A DNA stretch of 64,000 nt from Streptomyces curacoi (GTDB lineage Bacteria > Actinomycetota > Actinomycetes > Streptomycetales > Streptomycetaceae): positions 296,311 through 360,310 of the forward strand of contig NZ_KQ947990.1 of assembly GCF_001513975.1 (NCBI RefSeq). The letters are read 5' to 3'. Both the position numbers and the translations under genes were made by a program. Shown here piece by piece: positions 31,255 through 39,425 of the stretch. A model generated the notes under the pieces. It was not told the origin of the DNA. It was given only the letters and a program-made list of their open reading frames with translations, and did no database searches. The stretch's first letter is position 1. The number at the start of each line of letters is the position of its first letter.

Positions 31255-32063
31255 GTTTCCTCTCCCAGGACTCTCTCGATAAAGGCCACAGATTCCCGTG
31301 GCGGGAGTGCCTGCGCCCGGATCATTCCATAGCGCATCTCAAGGACTTGGACTTCCCGGGGGTCGCTGATCACTCGGTCGTACAGCTGGCCCTCCGAATG
31401 CCCCAGTGTCTTTCCGTCCCGGAGCTTCAGCAGCCGAATCGAGCCCATCATGCCCGCGTGATCTTCGCGATCCAGAGGCATCACCTGGATCGAGACGTGC
31501 CGCAACTTGTTCATCTCAAGCAAGTGTTCGAGCTGTCGTCGCAACACCATTCTGCCCCCGATGGGCCGCCGCAGTGTCGCCTCTTCCTGGACAAACGTGA
31601 TCTCCGGCCGGGGGGTCCGCTCGAAGACGCCCTTCCTCGCCATACGTGCGGCGACGAGGCGCTCGACCTCCTCCTCTGCGTACGCGGGCCGTCGCATCTC
31701 GTACAACGCCTGCGCGTACTCCGGGATCTGGAGCAGACCGTGGATGTGGAGGGCGGCGTAGGCGCCCAGCTCGACCGCCTCGTCCTCCAACTTCGCCAGA
31801 TCCCGCACCTTCTTCGGATAGCGAGCCCTCTCCACGTCCTCCTTCATCGCGGAGAGCTTCCCGCCCGCCCCCAGCGCCTCATCGGCCTTGTCCAGGAAGT
31901 CAGGCTTCGGAATGCGCCGCCCACGCTCCACCGACGAGACCATCTCCTCGCCGTACCCGATGGCGGCGCCCAGTTCCCCCTGCTTCTTCCCGGCGGCCTC
32001 GCGCCACATCTTGATCTGCCGCCCGACCGTCCTGAGCACGGCCGCGGCCTCCTCGTCCTCCAC
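31251..32063 (-). CDS. WhiJ-type XRE regulator (HTH + DUF5753), second cassette
   Basis: 270 residues from GTG 32063, preceded by GGGAGGGACGAGG. HTH near residues 15-55 (KMWREAAGKKQGELGAAIG, MVSSVERGRRIPK), then DUF5753 (LLQIPEYAQALYEMRRP, LEMNKLRHVSIQVMPLDRED). Divergent from an RsbW-like ATPase (32177). Same layout as the cassette at 20856-22538. Confidence 0.93.
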   Translation of the reverse strand: MEDEEAAAVLRTVGRQIKMWREAAGKKQGELGAAIGYGEEMVSSVERGRRIPKPDFLDKADEALGAGGKLSAMKEDVERARYPKKVRDLAKLEDEAVELGAYAALHIHGLLQIPEYAQALYEMRRPAYAEEEVERLVAARMARKGVFERTPRPEITFVQEEATLRRPIGGRMVLRRQLEHLLEMNKLRHVSIQVMPLDREDHAGMMGSIRLLKLRDGKTLGHSEGQLYDRVISDPREVQVLEMRYGMIRAQALPPRESVAFIERVLGEET

Positions 32064-32176
32064 CCTCGTCCCTCCCGACGTACGAGCAGTACGACCCGGA
32101 CCCGTACCCGGACAGTCACGTTCCGTACCCGGGTCATTGCTGTTCAGCGTAGGGAGAGCTCGCCACGCTAAGTGAC

Positions 32177-32611
32177 ATGAGTCCGAAATCCCTCCCCCAA
32201 GTCACCTCTCTCACGCACCACTTCACGGTTCAGCTGTCCGCCACTCGAAGAGGTGCTCGACTCGCCCGCCTGCTCGCCGAGCGCCAACTCGACGACTGGG
32301 GGCGGCCTTTCGAGGGCGCTACGGGCATCGTGGCCGAGCTGGCGTCGAACGCCGTACTCCACGGGCGGGTCCCCGGCCGGGACTTCCGGCTGAGGCTGAA
32401 GCTCCACTCCGACGGCACCCTCCGCATCGAGGTCACCGACGCCCGCGGAGACCGGATCCCGCAGGTCCGCGACACGGTGGGCGGTGACGCGGAGTCGGGA
32501 CGGGGTCTGCTGATCGTGGCGGCGTACGCGGACCGTTGGGGCGTCGACGAGGCTCCGGCCAACTGCAAGACGGTGTGGGCCGAACTGGCGCCGGATCGCG
32601 GGGAGTCGTGA
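32177..32611 (+). CDS. RsbW/HATPase-like ATP-binding protein, second cassette
   Basis: 144 residues from ATG 32177. GHKL motifs: IVAELASNAVLHGRV (N box), LRIEVTDARGD (G1) and ESGRGLLIVAAYADRWGV (G2). Same size as the ATPase at 22104 and the same divergent relation to the XRE gene, so these are paralogous cassettes. Confidence 0.92.
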   Translation: MSPKSLPQVTSLTHHFTVQLSATRRGARLARLLAERQLDDWGRPFEGATGIVAELASNAVLHGRVPGRDFRLRLKLHSDGTLRIEVTDARGDRIPQVRDTVGGDAESGRGLLIVAAYADRWGVDEAPANCKTVWAELAPDRGES

Positions 32612-32733
32612 CCCGGCGCTTCCCGACGCCAAGAACCAAAGAACCGGGAAAAGAACCCACCCATCCCTACCGCCCCCCGTCGATCACCCGCAGGGGTGAA
32701 CATCGCCAACTCGGCTGGCGTGGAGGGGATTCG

Positions 32734-32811
32734 ATGGTGCAGCGTCAGCCGCAACAACCCCACACATGCATCGGCCCTCGCCGGGACTGGCATCCCAGTG
32801 CGAGGGCCTGA
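32734..32811 (+). CDS. Possible 25-residue leader peptide (uORF) upstream of the HTH gene
   Basis: ATG 32734 follows a strong GGAGGGG (32722-32728) and reads MVQRQPQQPHTCIGPRRDW before a TGA at 32809-32811. Its second half is covered by a stable hairpin (32773-32808). The next gene begins 26 nt later with a weak site, so a translation-coupled attenuator is possible. No homologue is known to me; this rests on the ribosome-binding site and hairpin only. Confidence 0.35.
   Translation: MVQRQPQQPHTCIGPRRDWHPSARA
32773..32808 (+). promoter_or_regulatory. Leader hairpin overlapping the uORF
   Basis: Outer arms GGCCCTCGC (32773-32781) and GCGAGGGCC (32800-32808), inner arms ACTGG (32786-32790) and CCAGT (32795-32799), 4-nt loop and a 4-nt bulge. 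No U-tract follows. Confidence 0.5.
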
Positions 32812-32837
32812 TCACCGAGGAAGTTAGGGCCTTCCCG

Positions 32838-33629
32838 ATGACTGAGCAGCACCCTAGCGCGCCCGCGCGCGCCAAGTCCGGCCATTCCGCCGGAGGCGTC
32901 GAGCACGTCACCGAACCCCACCACGACCAGTTCGTCGTGGTCGGAAACCACCTGGCCCAGCACCCGGAGCTGTCCCTCACCGCGATCGGTCTGGCGGTGC
33001 ACATCCAGTCGCTGCCCGCCAGGACCCCGATCGGGATCAAGACGCTTGCCGCGAAGTTCCCCGAGGGGGAGATGCGGATCGCCGCCGCCCTGCGGGAGCT
33101 GGAGGCGCACGGGTACCTGGCTCGCACCAAGGAGCGTCTTCAATCGGGCCGAGTCGTGACCCGGACGATCTCGTACAACAAGCCGGGGCTCACGGTGGTC
33201 CGGGCGGCGGCGGTGCCCGCACCCCGCCCGGCCTCGCCGCCGTCCCGCCCGGTGGCGCCGGCCGCGCCCCGCGCCGCCGTCGACCTTCTCGCCGGTCTGC
33301 GTGAGTACGACTCCCGCCTGCTCCTGGCCGAACGTGACGTACACCGCCTCGCCCCGGCCGTCTCCGCCTGGCTGGAGAGGGGCGTTCCGCCCACCGCCGT
33401 ACAGCGAACCCTGTCGAACGGCCTGCCCAAGGACCCCATCAAGAACCCGGCGGCATTCCTCGCCCACCGCCTCGCAGCGCTCCTCCCGCCACCTCTCCCG
33501 GCCCTCGAACGCCATCCGACGCCCGTCCGCCCGGACCCCCTCCAGACCTGCGAAGGCTGCGACCGGGCGTTCCGGTCCCCGCGGCCGGGCCGATGCCGGG
33601 ACTGCCGTCCGGTCGGTGTGGCGGCGTAG
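32838..33629 (+). CDS. Helix-turn-helix protein with C-terminal zinc-ribbon-like motif
   Basis: 263 residues from ATG 32838 (MTEQHPSAPARAKSGH). The middle reads as a winged helix: LSLTAIGLAVHIQSLP, GIKTLAAKFPEGEMRIAAAL, LEAHGYLARTKERL, VVTRTISYN (about residues 45-120). A Pro/Ala-rich linker follows, then a helical part (LAPAVSAWLERGVPPTAVQR) and a C-terminal CEGCDRAF...GRCRDC that could bind zinc. Similar replication-initiator-like or regulator proteins are common in Streptomyces, but the function is unknown. The DUF6247 gene follows on the same strand. Confidence 0.82.
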   Translation: MTEQHPSAPARAKSGHSAGGVEHVTEPHHDQFVVVGNHLAQHPELSLTAIGLAVHIQSLPARTPIGIKTLAAKFPEGEMRIAAALRELEAHGYLARTKERLQSGRVVTRTISYNKPGLTVVRAAAVPAPRPASPPSRPVAPAAPRAAVDLLAGLREYDSRLLLAERDVHRLAPAVSAWLERGVPPTAVQRTLSNGLPKDPIKNPAAFLAHRLAALLPPPLPALERHPTPVRPDPLQTCEGCDRAFRSPRPGRCRDCRPVGVAA

Positions 33630-33770
33630 GGACTCGGAGCGAGCCCGTGACAAGCGCCGCGCACGCACCGCGCCACCGACTCCGCCGGTACCGTACGAAG
33701 ACCGAGCCACCCCGCGCCGGAGGTCACCGTGAGCGCCCAGACCGACGGCCCGTAAGGACCGCTGATCCCC

Positions 33771-34154
33771 ATGCCCGAGCTGACCCCGGACGCGCTGCGG
33801 GCTGCGGTCGCGCGCATCGCGCCGAGCCGGATCCCGGCCCTCACGCAACACCTCTTCGAGGCCACGACGAACGCCCAGCAGGCACAGAGCGTCGCCCCGC
33901 TGCGAGCCTTCGTGCACTCCTGGGCCGTGTTCGTCGCGATCGAACGGCATCCGGAACGCGCCGCCCGGCTGCGTGAGCTGGAGCGCATCGTGGACGCGGG
34001 GGAGCAGGACCCGGCGCAGGCCATCGCCGAGATCCGCGCGATGCGAGAGGCCGCTGAGACAGAGGCAGCGGACGGGGTTTCATCAGCTTTCTGGCCGTAC
34101 CGCGCCATGAGTGCGTCTGCGTCTGCAATGTCACCTGCTACGGCTGATAACTGA
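33771..34154 (+). CDS. DUF6247-like small protein
   Basis: 127 residues from ATG 33771. N-terminal LRAAVARIAPSRIPALTQHL, then FVHSWAVFVAIERHPERAARL, which fits the DUF6247 family of small actinobacterial helical proteins, possibly antitoxin-like. The tail after about residue 100 is low in conservation-like features. Just upstream, GGAGG at 33719-33723 serves an 8-codon frame (GTG 33729 to TAA 33755), so translation of this gene may be coupled to a mini-ORF. No toxin gene is adjacent. Confidence 0.7.
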   Translation: MPELTPDALRAAVARIAPSRIPALTQHLFEATTNAQQAQSVAPLRAFVHSWAVFVAIERHPERAARLRELERIVDAGEQDPAQAIAEIRAMREAAETEAADGVSSAFWPYRAMSASASAMSPATADN

Positions 34155-34271
34155 CCACTCGGGTCCACTTCGGGCACACCGCGCATACCGTTCCGCCCCC
34201 TGAACCGGCCGTCCCCGGTCGATTACAGTGGCGAACTGTCGTACGACGGACGCTGTCACGGGGAGGTCTTG

Positions 34272-35390
34272 GTGGGTGCGACAGCCGGCGCCGTCTGGGG
34301 CCGTACCGAACAGCAGGACTTCCGCAGCCGGGTGCGCGGCACGCTGCTCGGCGCGGCCGTCGGGGACGCCCTCGGCGCGCCGGTCGACGGGCTCGGGCTG
34401 GACGAGATCAAGGAGCAGTACGGCCCCGAGGGGCTCGTCGATCTCGGGTTCGGGCACGGGCGGCGCGGTGCCATCAGCCATCTCACGCAGCTGACCCTCT
34501 TCTCCGTCGACGGGCTGATACGGGCCCAGGTACGCCGGGACACCGGCGCCTGGCATCCGCCGACCGATCTGCACCGGGCGTATCTGCGCTGGGCCGCCAC
34601 CCAGCGGGACTGGGGGCCCGACGAGCGCCGCAAGGACGACGGGTGGCTGGCGCGCGAGGAGTGGCTGTACGCCCGCCGGGACCCCACGCGCGCCCTGCTG
34701 CTCGGCCTCGGTGACGACACCATGGGCACGCTGGAGTCGCCCAAGAACGCCGCCGAGCTCGGTCCCGAGGCGGCGGCCCGTTCGGCGCCCTTCGGGCTGC
34801 TCGTCGGCTGGGAGCCGCAGCTCGTCGTCCAGCTCGCCGTGGAGTGCGCCACACAGACCCACGGCCACCCCGTCGCCTATCTGTCGGCGGGCGCGTACGC
34901 CGTGATCGTGCATGGGCTGGCCTGCGGGGAGAGCCTCGACGGGGCCGTGCAGCGGGCGCTCGCCCTGCTCGCCCTGCGGCCGGGGCACGAGCCCGTGTCG
35001 GACGCGCTGCAGCACGCGCTGGGCGCCGTACGGCAGGGCATGCCGACGCCCGCGCGGGTGGAGGAGCTCGCGGCCGACGGCTCGGCGGACGGGATGCTCT
35101 CCGCGGCCGTGTACTGCGCCCTGGTGGGCGAGGACGTGCGCCACGGACTGCGCCTCGCCGTGAACCACGACGGTCCCTCCGCCGCCGCGGGCGCTCTCAC
35201 CGGCGGCCTGCTGGGCGCCCTGCACGGCGAGACGGCCCTGCCCCCGGCCTGGCTGGCCGAGCTGGAGGGCCGTCCCACGATCCTGGAACTCGCCGACGAC
35301 TTCGCCATGGAGATGACCCAGGGCCCGGCACTGCACGGGCCCGCCGGGTCCTCGCCGGGCTGGCTGGCCCGGTATCCACGCGGCGGCTGA
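34272..35390 (+). CDS. ADP-ribosylglycohydrolase-fold protein with degenerate metal sites
   Basis: 372 residues from GTG 34272 (GGGAGG 5 nt upstream); TTG 34269 is the alternative. The fold signature is clear: GTLLGAAVGDALGAPVDGLGL at the N-terminus (quoted in part), LTLFSVDGLIRAQVRRDTG, and GALTGGLLGALHG near the C-terminus. Active family members have a DDT triplet where this protein has ISHLTQ, and a (S/T)D(S/T)D-type site where it has NHDGPSAAAG. Loss of both Mg-binding motifs predicts a binding-only pseudoenzyme, if alignment by eye is right. Convergent with the SSS symporter. Confidence 0.85.
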   Translation: MGATAGAVWGRTEQQDFRSRVRGTLLGAAVGDALGAPVDGLGLDEIKEQYGPEGLVDLGFGHGRRGAISHLTQLTLFSVDGLIRAQVRRDTGAWHPPTDLHRAYLRWAATQRDWGPDERRKDDGWLAREEWLYARRDPTRALLLGLGDDTMGTLESPKNAAELGPEAAARSAPFGLLVGWEPQLVVQLAVECATQTHGHPVAYLSAGAYAVIVHGLACGESLDGAVQRALALLALRPGHEPVSDALQHALGAVRQGMPTPARVEELAADGSADGMLSAAVYCALVGEDVRHGLRLAVNHDGPSAAAGALTGGLLGALHGETALPPAWLAELEGRPTILELADDFAMEMTQGPALHGPAGSSPGWLARYPRGG

Positions 35391-35399
35391 GCCCAGGGC

Positions 35400-36974
35400 T
35401 CAGTCCTTGGCCGCCGTGCGCACCACGGCGTCGGAGGGCCCGGCCGGCTCCGGTACCGCAGCTGCCGCCGCCCCGTCGCCGTCCGTGTTGATCTTCTCGA
35501 TGATCGCGAGCCGCTCAGGGGTGTCCTCCGGCTTGATGTAGCCGACGAGGATGTAGAGGACCAGCGACACCGCGAGCGGGATCGAGACCTGGTACTGGAG
35601 CGGGACGCCGCCTTCGATGTTCCAGCTGATCGGGTAGTTGACCAGCCAGAAGGCCAGCAGACCCATCGACCAGCTGGTGAGGGCGGCCGTCGGGCCGGAG
35701 CGGCGGAACGGGCGCAGCAGGCCCAGCATCATCGGGATGGCCATCGGGCCCATCAGACCGGCGACCCACTTGATCACGACCGTGATGATGTCCTTGAAGG
35801 TCGGGGAGTTGACCTGGGTGGCCGCCGCCATGGACAGACCGAGGAAGACGACGGTGGCGATCCGGGCGACGCGCAGCCCCTGCCCCTGGCTCCACGACCG
35901 CGCCCGGCGCCAGATCACCGGCGCGCAGTCGCGGGTGAAGACGGCCGCGATGGCGTTGGCGTCGGAGGAGCACATGGCCATGGTGTGCGAGAAGAAGCCG
36001 ACGATGACGAGGCCCAGCAGGCCGTGCGGCAGCAGCTGCTCGGTCATCAGGCCGTAGGAGTCGGAGCCGTCCGGCTTCTGCGACTCCACCAGCAGCGGGG
36101 ACATCCACATGGGGAAGAACAGGACCACCGGCCAGACCAGCCAGAGGATCGCCGACAGCCGTGCCGAGCGCTCGGCCTCGTGGGCGCTGGGCGTGGCCAT
36201 GTAGCGCTGGGCCTGGTTGAGCATGCCGCCGTTGTACTCGAAGAGCTTGATGAAGAGGAAGGCGAGCAGGAAGACGGTGCCGTACGGTCCGACCAGCGGC
36301 TCGGCGTGGCCCTGCAGCTCCGGCTCGTCCCAGGCGCCGAAGAACCCGATGCCCTTGTCGTCCAGTTCCACGATCACCGCGACGAACATCGCGATGCCGG
36401 CGAGGAGCTGGATGACGAACTGGCCCAGCTCGGTCAGCGCGTCCGCCCACAGGCCGCCGATCGTGCAGTAGATCGCCGTGATGGTGCCGGTGATGAGGAT
36501 GCCCTGGTTCAGGCTGACGCCCGTGAAGACCGACAGCAGCGTCGCGATCGCGGCCCACTTCGCGCCCACGTCCACGATCTTCAGCAGCATGCCGGACCAG
36601 GCCAGCGCCTGCTGGGTCTTGAGGTCGTAACGGTTCTTCAGATACTCCAGCGGCGAGGCCACATGCAGTCGCGAGCGCAGCCGGTTGATGCGCGGCGCGA
36701 ACAGTTTCGAGCCGATGGCGATACCGAGCGCGATGGGGAAGGACCAGGTCACGAAGGACGTGACGCCGTAGGTGTAGGCGATGCCCGCGTACCCGGTGAA
36801 CATCACCGCGCTGTATCCGGACATGTGGTGGGAGATGCCGGACAGCCACCACGGCATCTTGCCGCCCGCGGTGAAGAAGTCGCTGACGTTGTCCACCCGC
36901 TTGTGCGACCAGACGCCGATCGCCACCATCACGCCGAAGTAGCCGATGAGCACGGCCCAGTCGAGACCGTTCAT
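35400..36974 (-). CDS. Sodium:solute symporter (SSS/SLC5 family)
   Basis: 524 residues from ATG 36974 (MNGLDWAVLIGYFGVMVAIG), with GGGAGG 6 nt upstream. About 13 hydrophobic segments, FFTAGGKMPWWLSGISHHMS (the family's characteristic early loop), and FLFIKLFEYNGGMLNQAQRY. It imports an organic solute, perhaps a sugar or acid, using the Na+ gradient. The substrate cannot be read from sequence. Single gene, convergent with the ADP-ribosylglycohydrolase-like gene. Confidence 0.93.
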   Translation of the reverse strand: MNGLDWAVLIGYFGVMVAIGVWSHKRVDNVSDFFTAGGKMPWWLSGISHHMSGYSAVMFTGYAGIAYTYGVTSFVTWSFPIALGIAIGSKLFAPRINRLRSRLHVASPLEYLKNRYDLKTQQALAWSGMLLKIVDVGAKWAAIATLLSVFTGVSLNQGILITGTITAIYCTIGGLWADALTELGQFVIQLLAGIAMFVAVIVELDDKGIGFFGAWDEPELQGHAEPLVGPYGTVFLLAFLFIKLFEYNGGMLNQAQRYMATPSAHEAERSARLSAILWLVWPVVLFFPMWMSPLLVESQKPDGSDSYGLMTEQLLPHGLLGLVIVGFFSHTMAMCSSDANAIAAVFTRDCAPVIWRRARSWSQGQGLRVARIATVVFLGLSMAAATQVNSPTFKDIITVVIKWVAGLMGPMAIPMMLGLLRPFRRSGPTAALTSWSMGLLAFWLVNYPISWNIEGGVPLQYQVSIPLAVSLVLYILVGYIKPEDTPERLAIIEKINTDGDGAAAAAVPEPAGPSDAVVRTAAKD

Positions 36975-37100
36975 GTGCGCCCTCCCAGGGTTCAGCCCGG
37001 CGCTCATCCTGGGCGCTGTCGCGTGAACACGACAAGTGAGCGTAAGGTCAAGGGAAGGTAAAAGTGTTCGTCATGAGGGTCTTGGTTCATCCATGTGAAC

Positions 37101-37886
37101 TCATCGCATCAGCTCCCCCGCGTTGACCAGCAACGACTGCCCCGTGAGGGAGCGTGCCCTGTCCGACGTCAGGAACACCACCGCGTCCGCCACATCCCCG
37201 TCCGTGGCGAGATCGGGCAGCGCCATCCGTTCGGTCAGCCGCTTCAGTACGTCGGCCTCGGGCACGCCCTCCGTCTGTGCCGTGAACCGGACGTAGGCCT
37301 GCACCGGAGGTCCCCACATCCAGCCCGGCAGTACGGTGTTCACCCGGATCCGGTACGGGCCCAACTCCCGCGCCAGCGAGTACATCACGCTCGTCAGCGC
37401 CCCCTTCGACGCCGCGTACGCCGCCTGCCGCACCTGCGAAGGGGCGGCGACCGAGGACTGTGTCCCGATGAAGACGACCGAGCAACCGCGCTCCTTGAGG
37501 GCCGGCAGGCAGGCCCGTGTCATCCGCAGCGACCCCAGCAGGTTCACGTCGATCACCGACTGCCAGGTGGCGAAGTCCGCGTCCTCCAGGCCGCCGAAGT
37601 AGCTGTCCCACGCGGCTACATGGACAACCGCGTCGATTCGCCCGAACCGCTCCCGCGCGAGCGCCGCCAGCGCCTCGCACTGCGTCTCGTCGGTGATGTC
37701 GGTCGTCCGGTACGCCGTGTGCGCCCCGTCCGGATCGATCTCGGCCGCGCTCTTGGCGAGGTTGGCCTCCGTGCGCGCCCCGAGGACCGCGTTCCCCCCG
37801 TCGCGCACCACCGTGGCGGCGACCTGGTGACCGAGCCCGGTGCCCACTCCCGACACGACGACGGTCTTGCCCGCGAGCAGTGACAT
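37101..37886 (-). CDS. SDR-family oxidoreductase
   Basis: 261 residues from ATG 37886 (MSLLAGKTVVVSGVGTGLGH). Cofactor motif SGVGTGLG, then DVNLLGSLRMTRACLPAL, Ser in FIGTQSSVAAPS and YAASKGALTSVM (YxxxK). Divergent from an unknown gene at 37963. Their shared 76-bp promoter contains one CTGAC-N5-GTCAG palindrome nearly centred (30 nt from one start, 31 nt from the other), placing this pair in the same regulon as the catabolic island 20 kb away. Confidence 0.92.
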   Translation of the reverse strand: MSLLAGKTVVVSGVGTGLGHQVAATVVRDGGNAVLGARTEANLAKSAAEIDPDGAHTAYRTTDITDETQCEALAALARERFGRIDAVVHVAAWDSYFGGLEDADFATWQSVIDVNLLGSLRMTRACLPALKERGCSVVFIGTQSSVAAPSQVRQAAYAASKGALTSVMYSLARELGPYRIRVNTVLPGWMWGPPVQAYVRFTAQTEGVPEADVLKRLTERMALPDLATDGDVADAVVFLTSDRARSLTGQSLLVNAGELMR

Positions 37887-37916
37887 CGCGCTGCCTCCCG
37901 ACTCTGGACGCGCTAT

Positions 37917-37931
37917 CTGACGGGCCGTCAG
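37917..37931. promoter_or_regulatory. CTGAC-N5-GTCAG operator between divergent SDR and unknown gene
   Basis: CTGACGGGCCGTCAG, with perfect arms, centred between the two starts. Good -10 boxes at the expected spacing are less clear here than at the other copies. Confidence 0.7.
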
Positions 37932-37962
37932 AGTATGGGTGACCGCAGGAAAGGGGAACCGC

Positions 37963-38802
37963 ATGAGCGAGGACACCCGCAGCGAGGTGTACGCCGAACT
38001 GGCCGCCGTGGGCCCGTACGGAGTCCACCCGGGCCACGCCCTGATCACCATGGTCGAACCGCACCCGGGCCACGAGTACGCCTACAACCGCTGGTACGAG
38101 GACGACCACTACTACGCCGGCGCCATGGCCATGCCCTGGATGTACGCCGGCCGCCGCTGGGTCGCCACCCGGGACCTGCAACTCCTGCGTTACCCCGAGA
38201 AGTCGGCGATCGCCCAGCCGGTCACCGCCGGCTGCTACCTCTCCACGTACTGGATCACCGCCGGCCGCTACGGCGACCACATGCGCTGGACGGTGGCCAT
38301 CAACAAGCGCCTCAACCGCGACGCCCGCGTCTACCGGGACCGCACCCATGTCTTCACGGCGTTCCAGGACCACGAGGCGACGGTGTACCGGGACGGTGCG
38401 GCGGGCCCACGCGACTTCCACGCCCTGGACCACCCCTACGCGGGCCTGGTGGTGGAGGTCCTCGACGCCGACTCGGCCGAGCAGCGCGCCGAACTGCTGG
38501 AGTGGCTGCGCGCCCGTCACCTTCCGGGGCGTCTGGCGGGCTCCCCGGCCGCGATGGTGACGGTCTTCCGGCCCACGCCCCTCCCCCTCGACCGCATGTC
38601 GTACGTCAAGCAGGTCGAGGGCACGGACACTCGTCTGACGCTGCTGTGGTTCCTGGAGGCGGACCCGAGGCGGTGCTGGGAGAGCCACTTCGCCGGCCTG
38701 GACACGGCGGTCGGTGAGTCGGGGCTGGGGAGGGTGGAGCTGGTGGCGCCGTTCGTCCCGACGGTCCCCGGCACGGACCGGTACGTGGCCGAGCTGCGCT
38801 GA
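37963..38802 (+). CDS. Protein of unknown function, possible dimeric alpha-beta-barrel (EthD/NIPSNAP-like)
   Basis: 279 residues from ATG 37963 with AAAGGGGA upstream. Not firmly recognised. Two segments look like ferredoxin-like repeats: ALITMVEPHPGHEYAYNRWY (near residue 22) and MVTVFRPTPLPL (near 195), each with a strand followed by aromatic-rich helices, as in EthD/ABM-type dimeric barrels. Rich in His/Trp/Tyr (YEDDHYYAGAMAMPWMYAG). Because it shares an operator with an SDR and with the acyl-CoA genes it may be a cyclase- or isomerase-like partner; this is inference. Confidence 0.75.
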   Translation: MSEDTRSEVYAELAAVGPYGVHPGHALITMVEPHPGHEYAYNRWYEDDHYYAGAMAMPWMYAGRRWVATRDLQLLRYPEKSAIAQPVTAGCYLSTYWITAGRYGDHMRWTVAINKRLNRDARVYRDRTHVFTAFQDHEATVYRDGAAGPRDFHALDHPYAGLVVEVLDADSAEQRAELLEWLRARHLPGRLAGSPAAMVTVFRPTPLPLDRMSYVKQVEGTDTRLTLLWFLEADPRRCWESHFAGLDTAVGESGLGRVELVAPFVPTVPGTDRYVAELR

Positions 38803-38959
38803 CGCGGGGAGGCGTCCCTCGGCGGCCGGGGCGGAACGCGGGCAGAGCCGAGCCCCCTCGGCAAGGACGGCGGGCTGGTCGAGAGGGCTCTACCTGTGGT
38901 GCTTGTGAAGTTGTCTGTCGTGCGGTCGATTGCGGGTGAGGATCGGACAGACCCGCTCC

Positions 38960-39151
38960 TTACGCCTTGACCGACGCCACGAAGGTGTTCCACGCGTCTG
39001 CGGGGAACGCCAGGACCGGGCCCTCGGGAACCTTGGAGTCCCGTACCGCCATGGCCGCTGCGACCGGTGACTTGACCTCGACGCACGCGCCGTTTCCTGT
39101 GGAGTACGAGGACTTGGTCCACGTGTCCGTGGCACCCTGACGAATTGCCAT
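38960..39151 (-). CDS. DUF397 protein (third XRE/DUF397 locus)
   Basis: 63 residues from ATG 39151. DUF397 motifs TWTKSSYSTGNGACVEVK and VRDSKVPEGPVLAF. It is 274 bp downstream of the XRE gene and separated from it by a terminator hairpin (39397-39423), so, unlike the other two loci, it probably has its own promoter. No coupled cargo gene follows. Confidence 0.93.
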   Translation of the reverse strand: MAIRQGATDTWTKSSYSTGNGACVEVKSPVAAAMAVRDSKVPEGPVLAFPADAWNTFVASVKA

Positions 39152-39396
39152 GTTTGCTCCGAATTGCCAGATGGTGAGTTGCTGTCACCGCCCCGCGGGC
39201 CCCAACCGGAACCCGCAGCGCGATTCACGCCAACCTTGTTGCTCGGTGGCGTGATCGACGCTACTCGCCAACATCGGCTTACGAAGCGACTATTCACTCG
39301 GCTGGGTGGCATATTCCAGTGGAGTCTTCCGCCCCGGCCGGAGGAGGGTGTACCGTACGGCGTTTTTGCGGTCGGGAGGTTCGCACCCCACGGGTG

Positions 39397-39423
39397 ACCG
39401 GCGTCCGCGCGGTTGACGCCGGT
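39397..39423. terminator. Terminator hairpin after the third XRE gene
   Basis: 9-bp arms ACCGGCGTC (39397-39405) and GACGCCGGT (39415-39423) with a 9-nt loop, adjacent to the XRE stop at 39426-39428. Confidence 0.6.
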
Positions 39424-39425
39424 GA

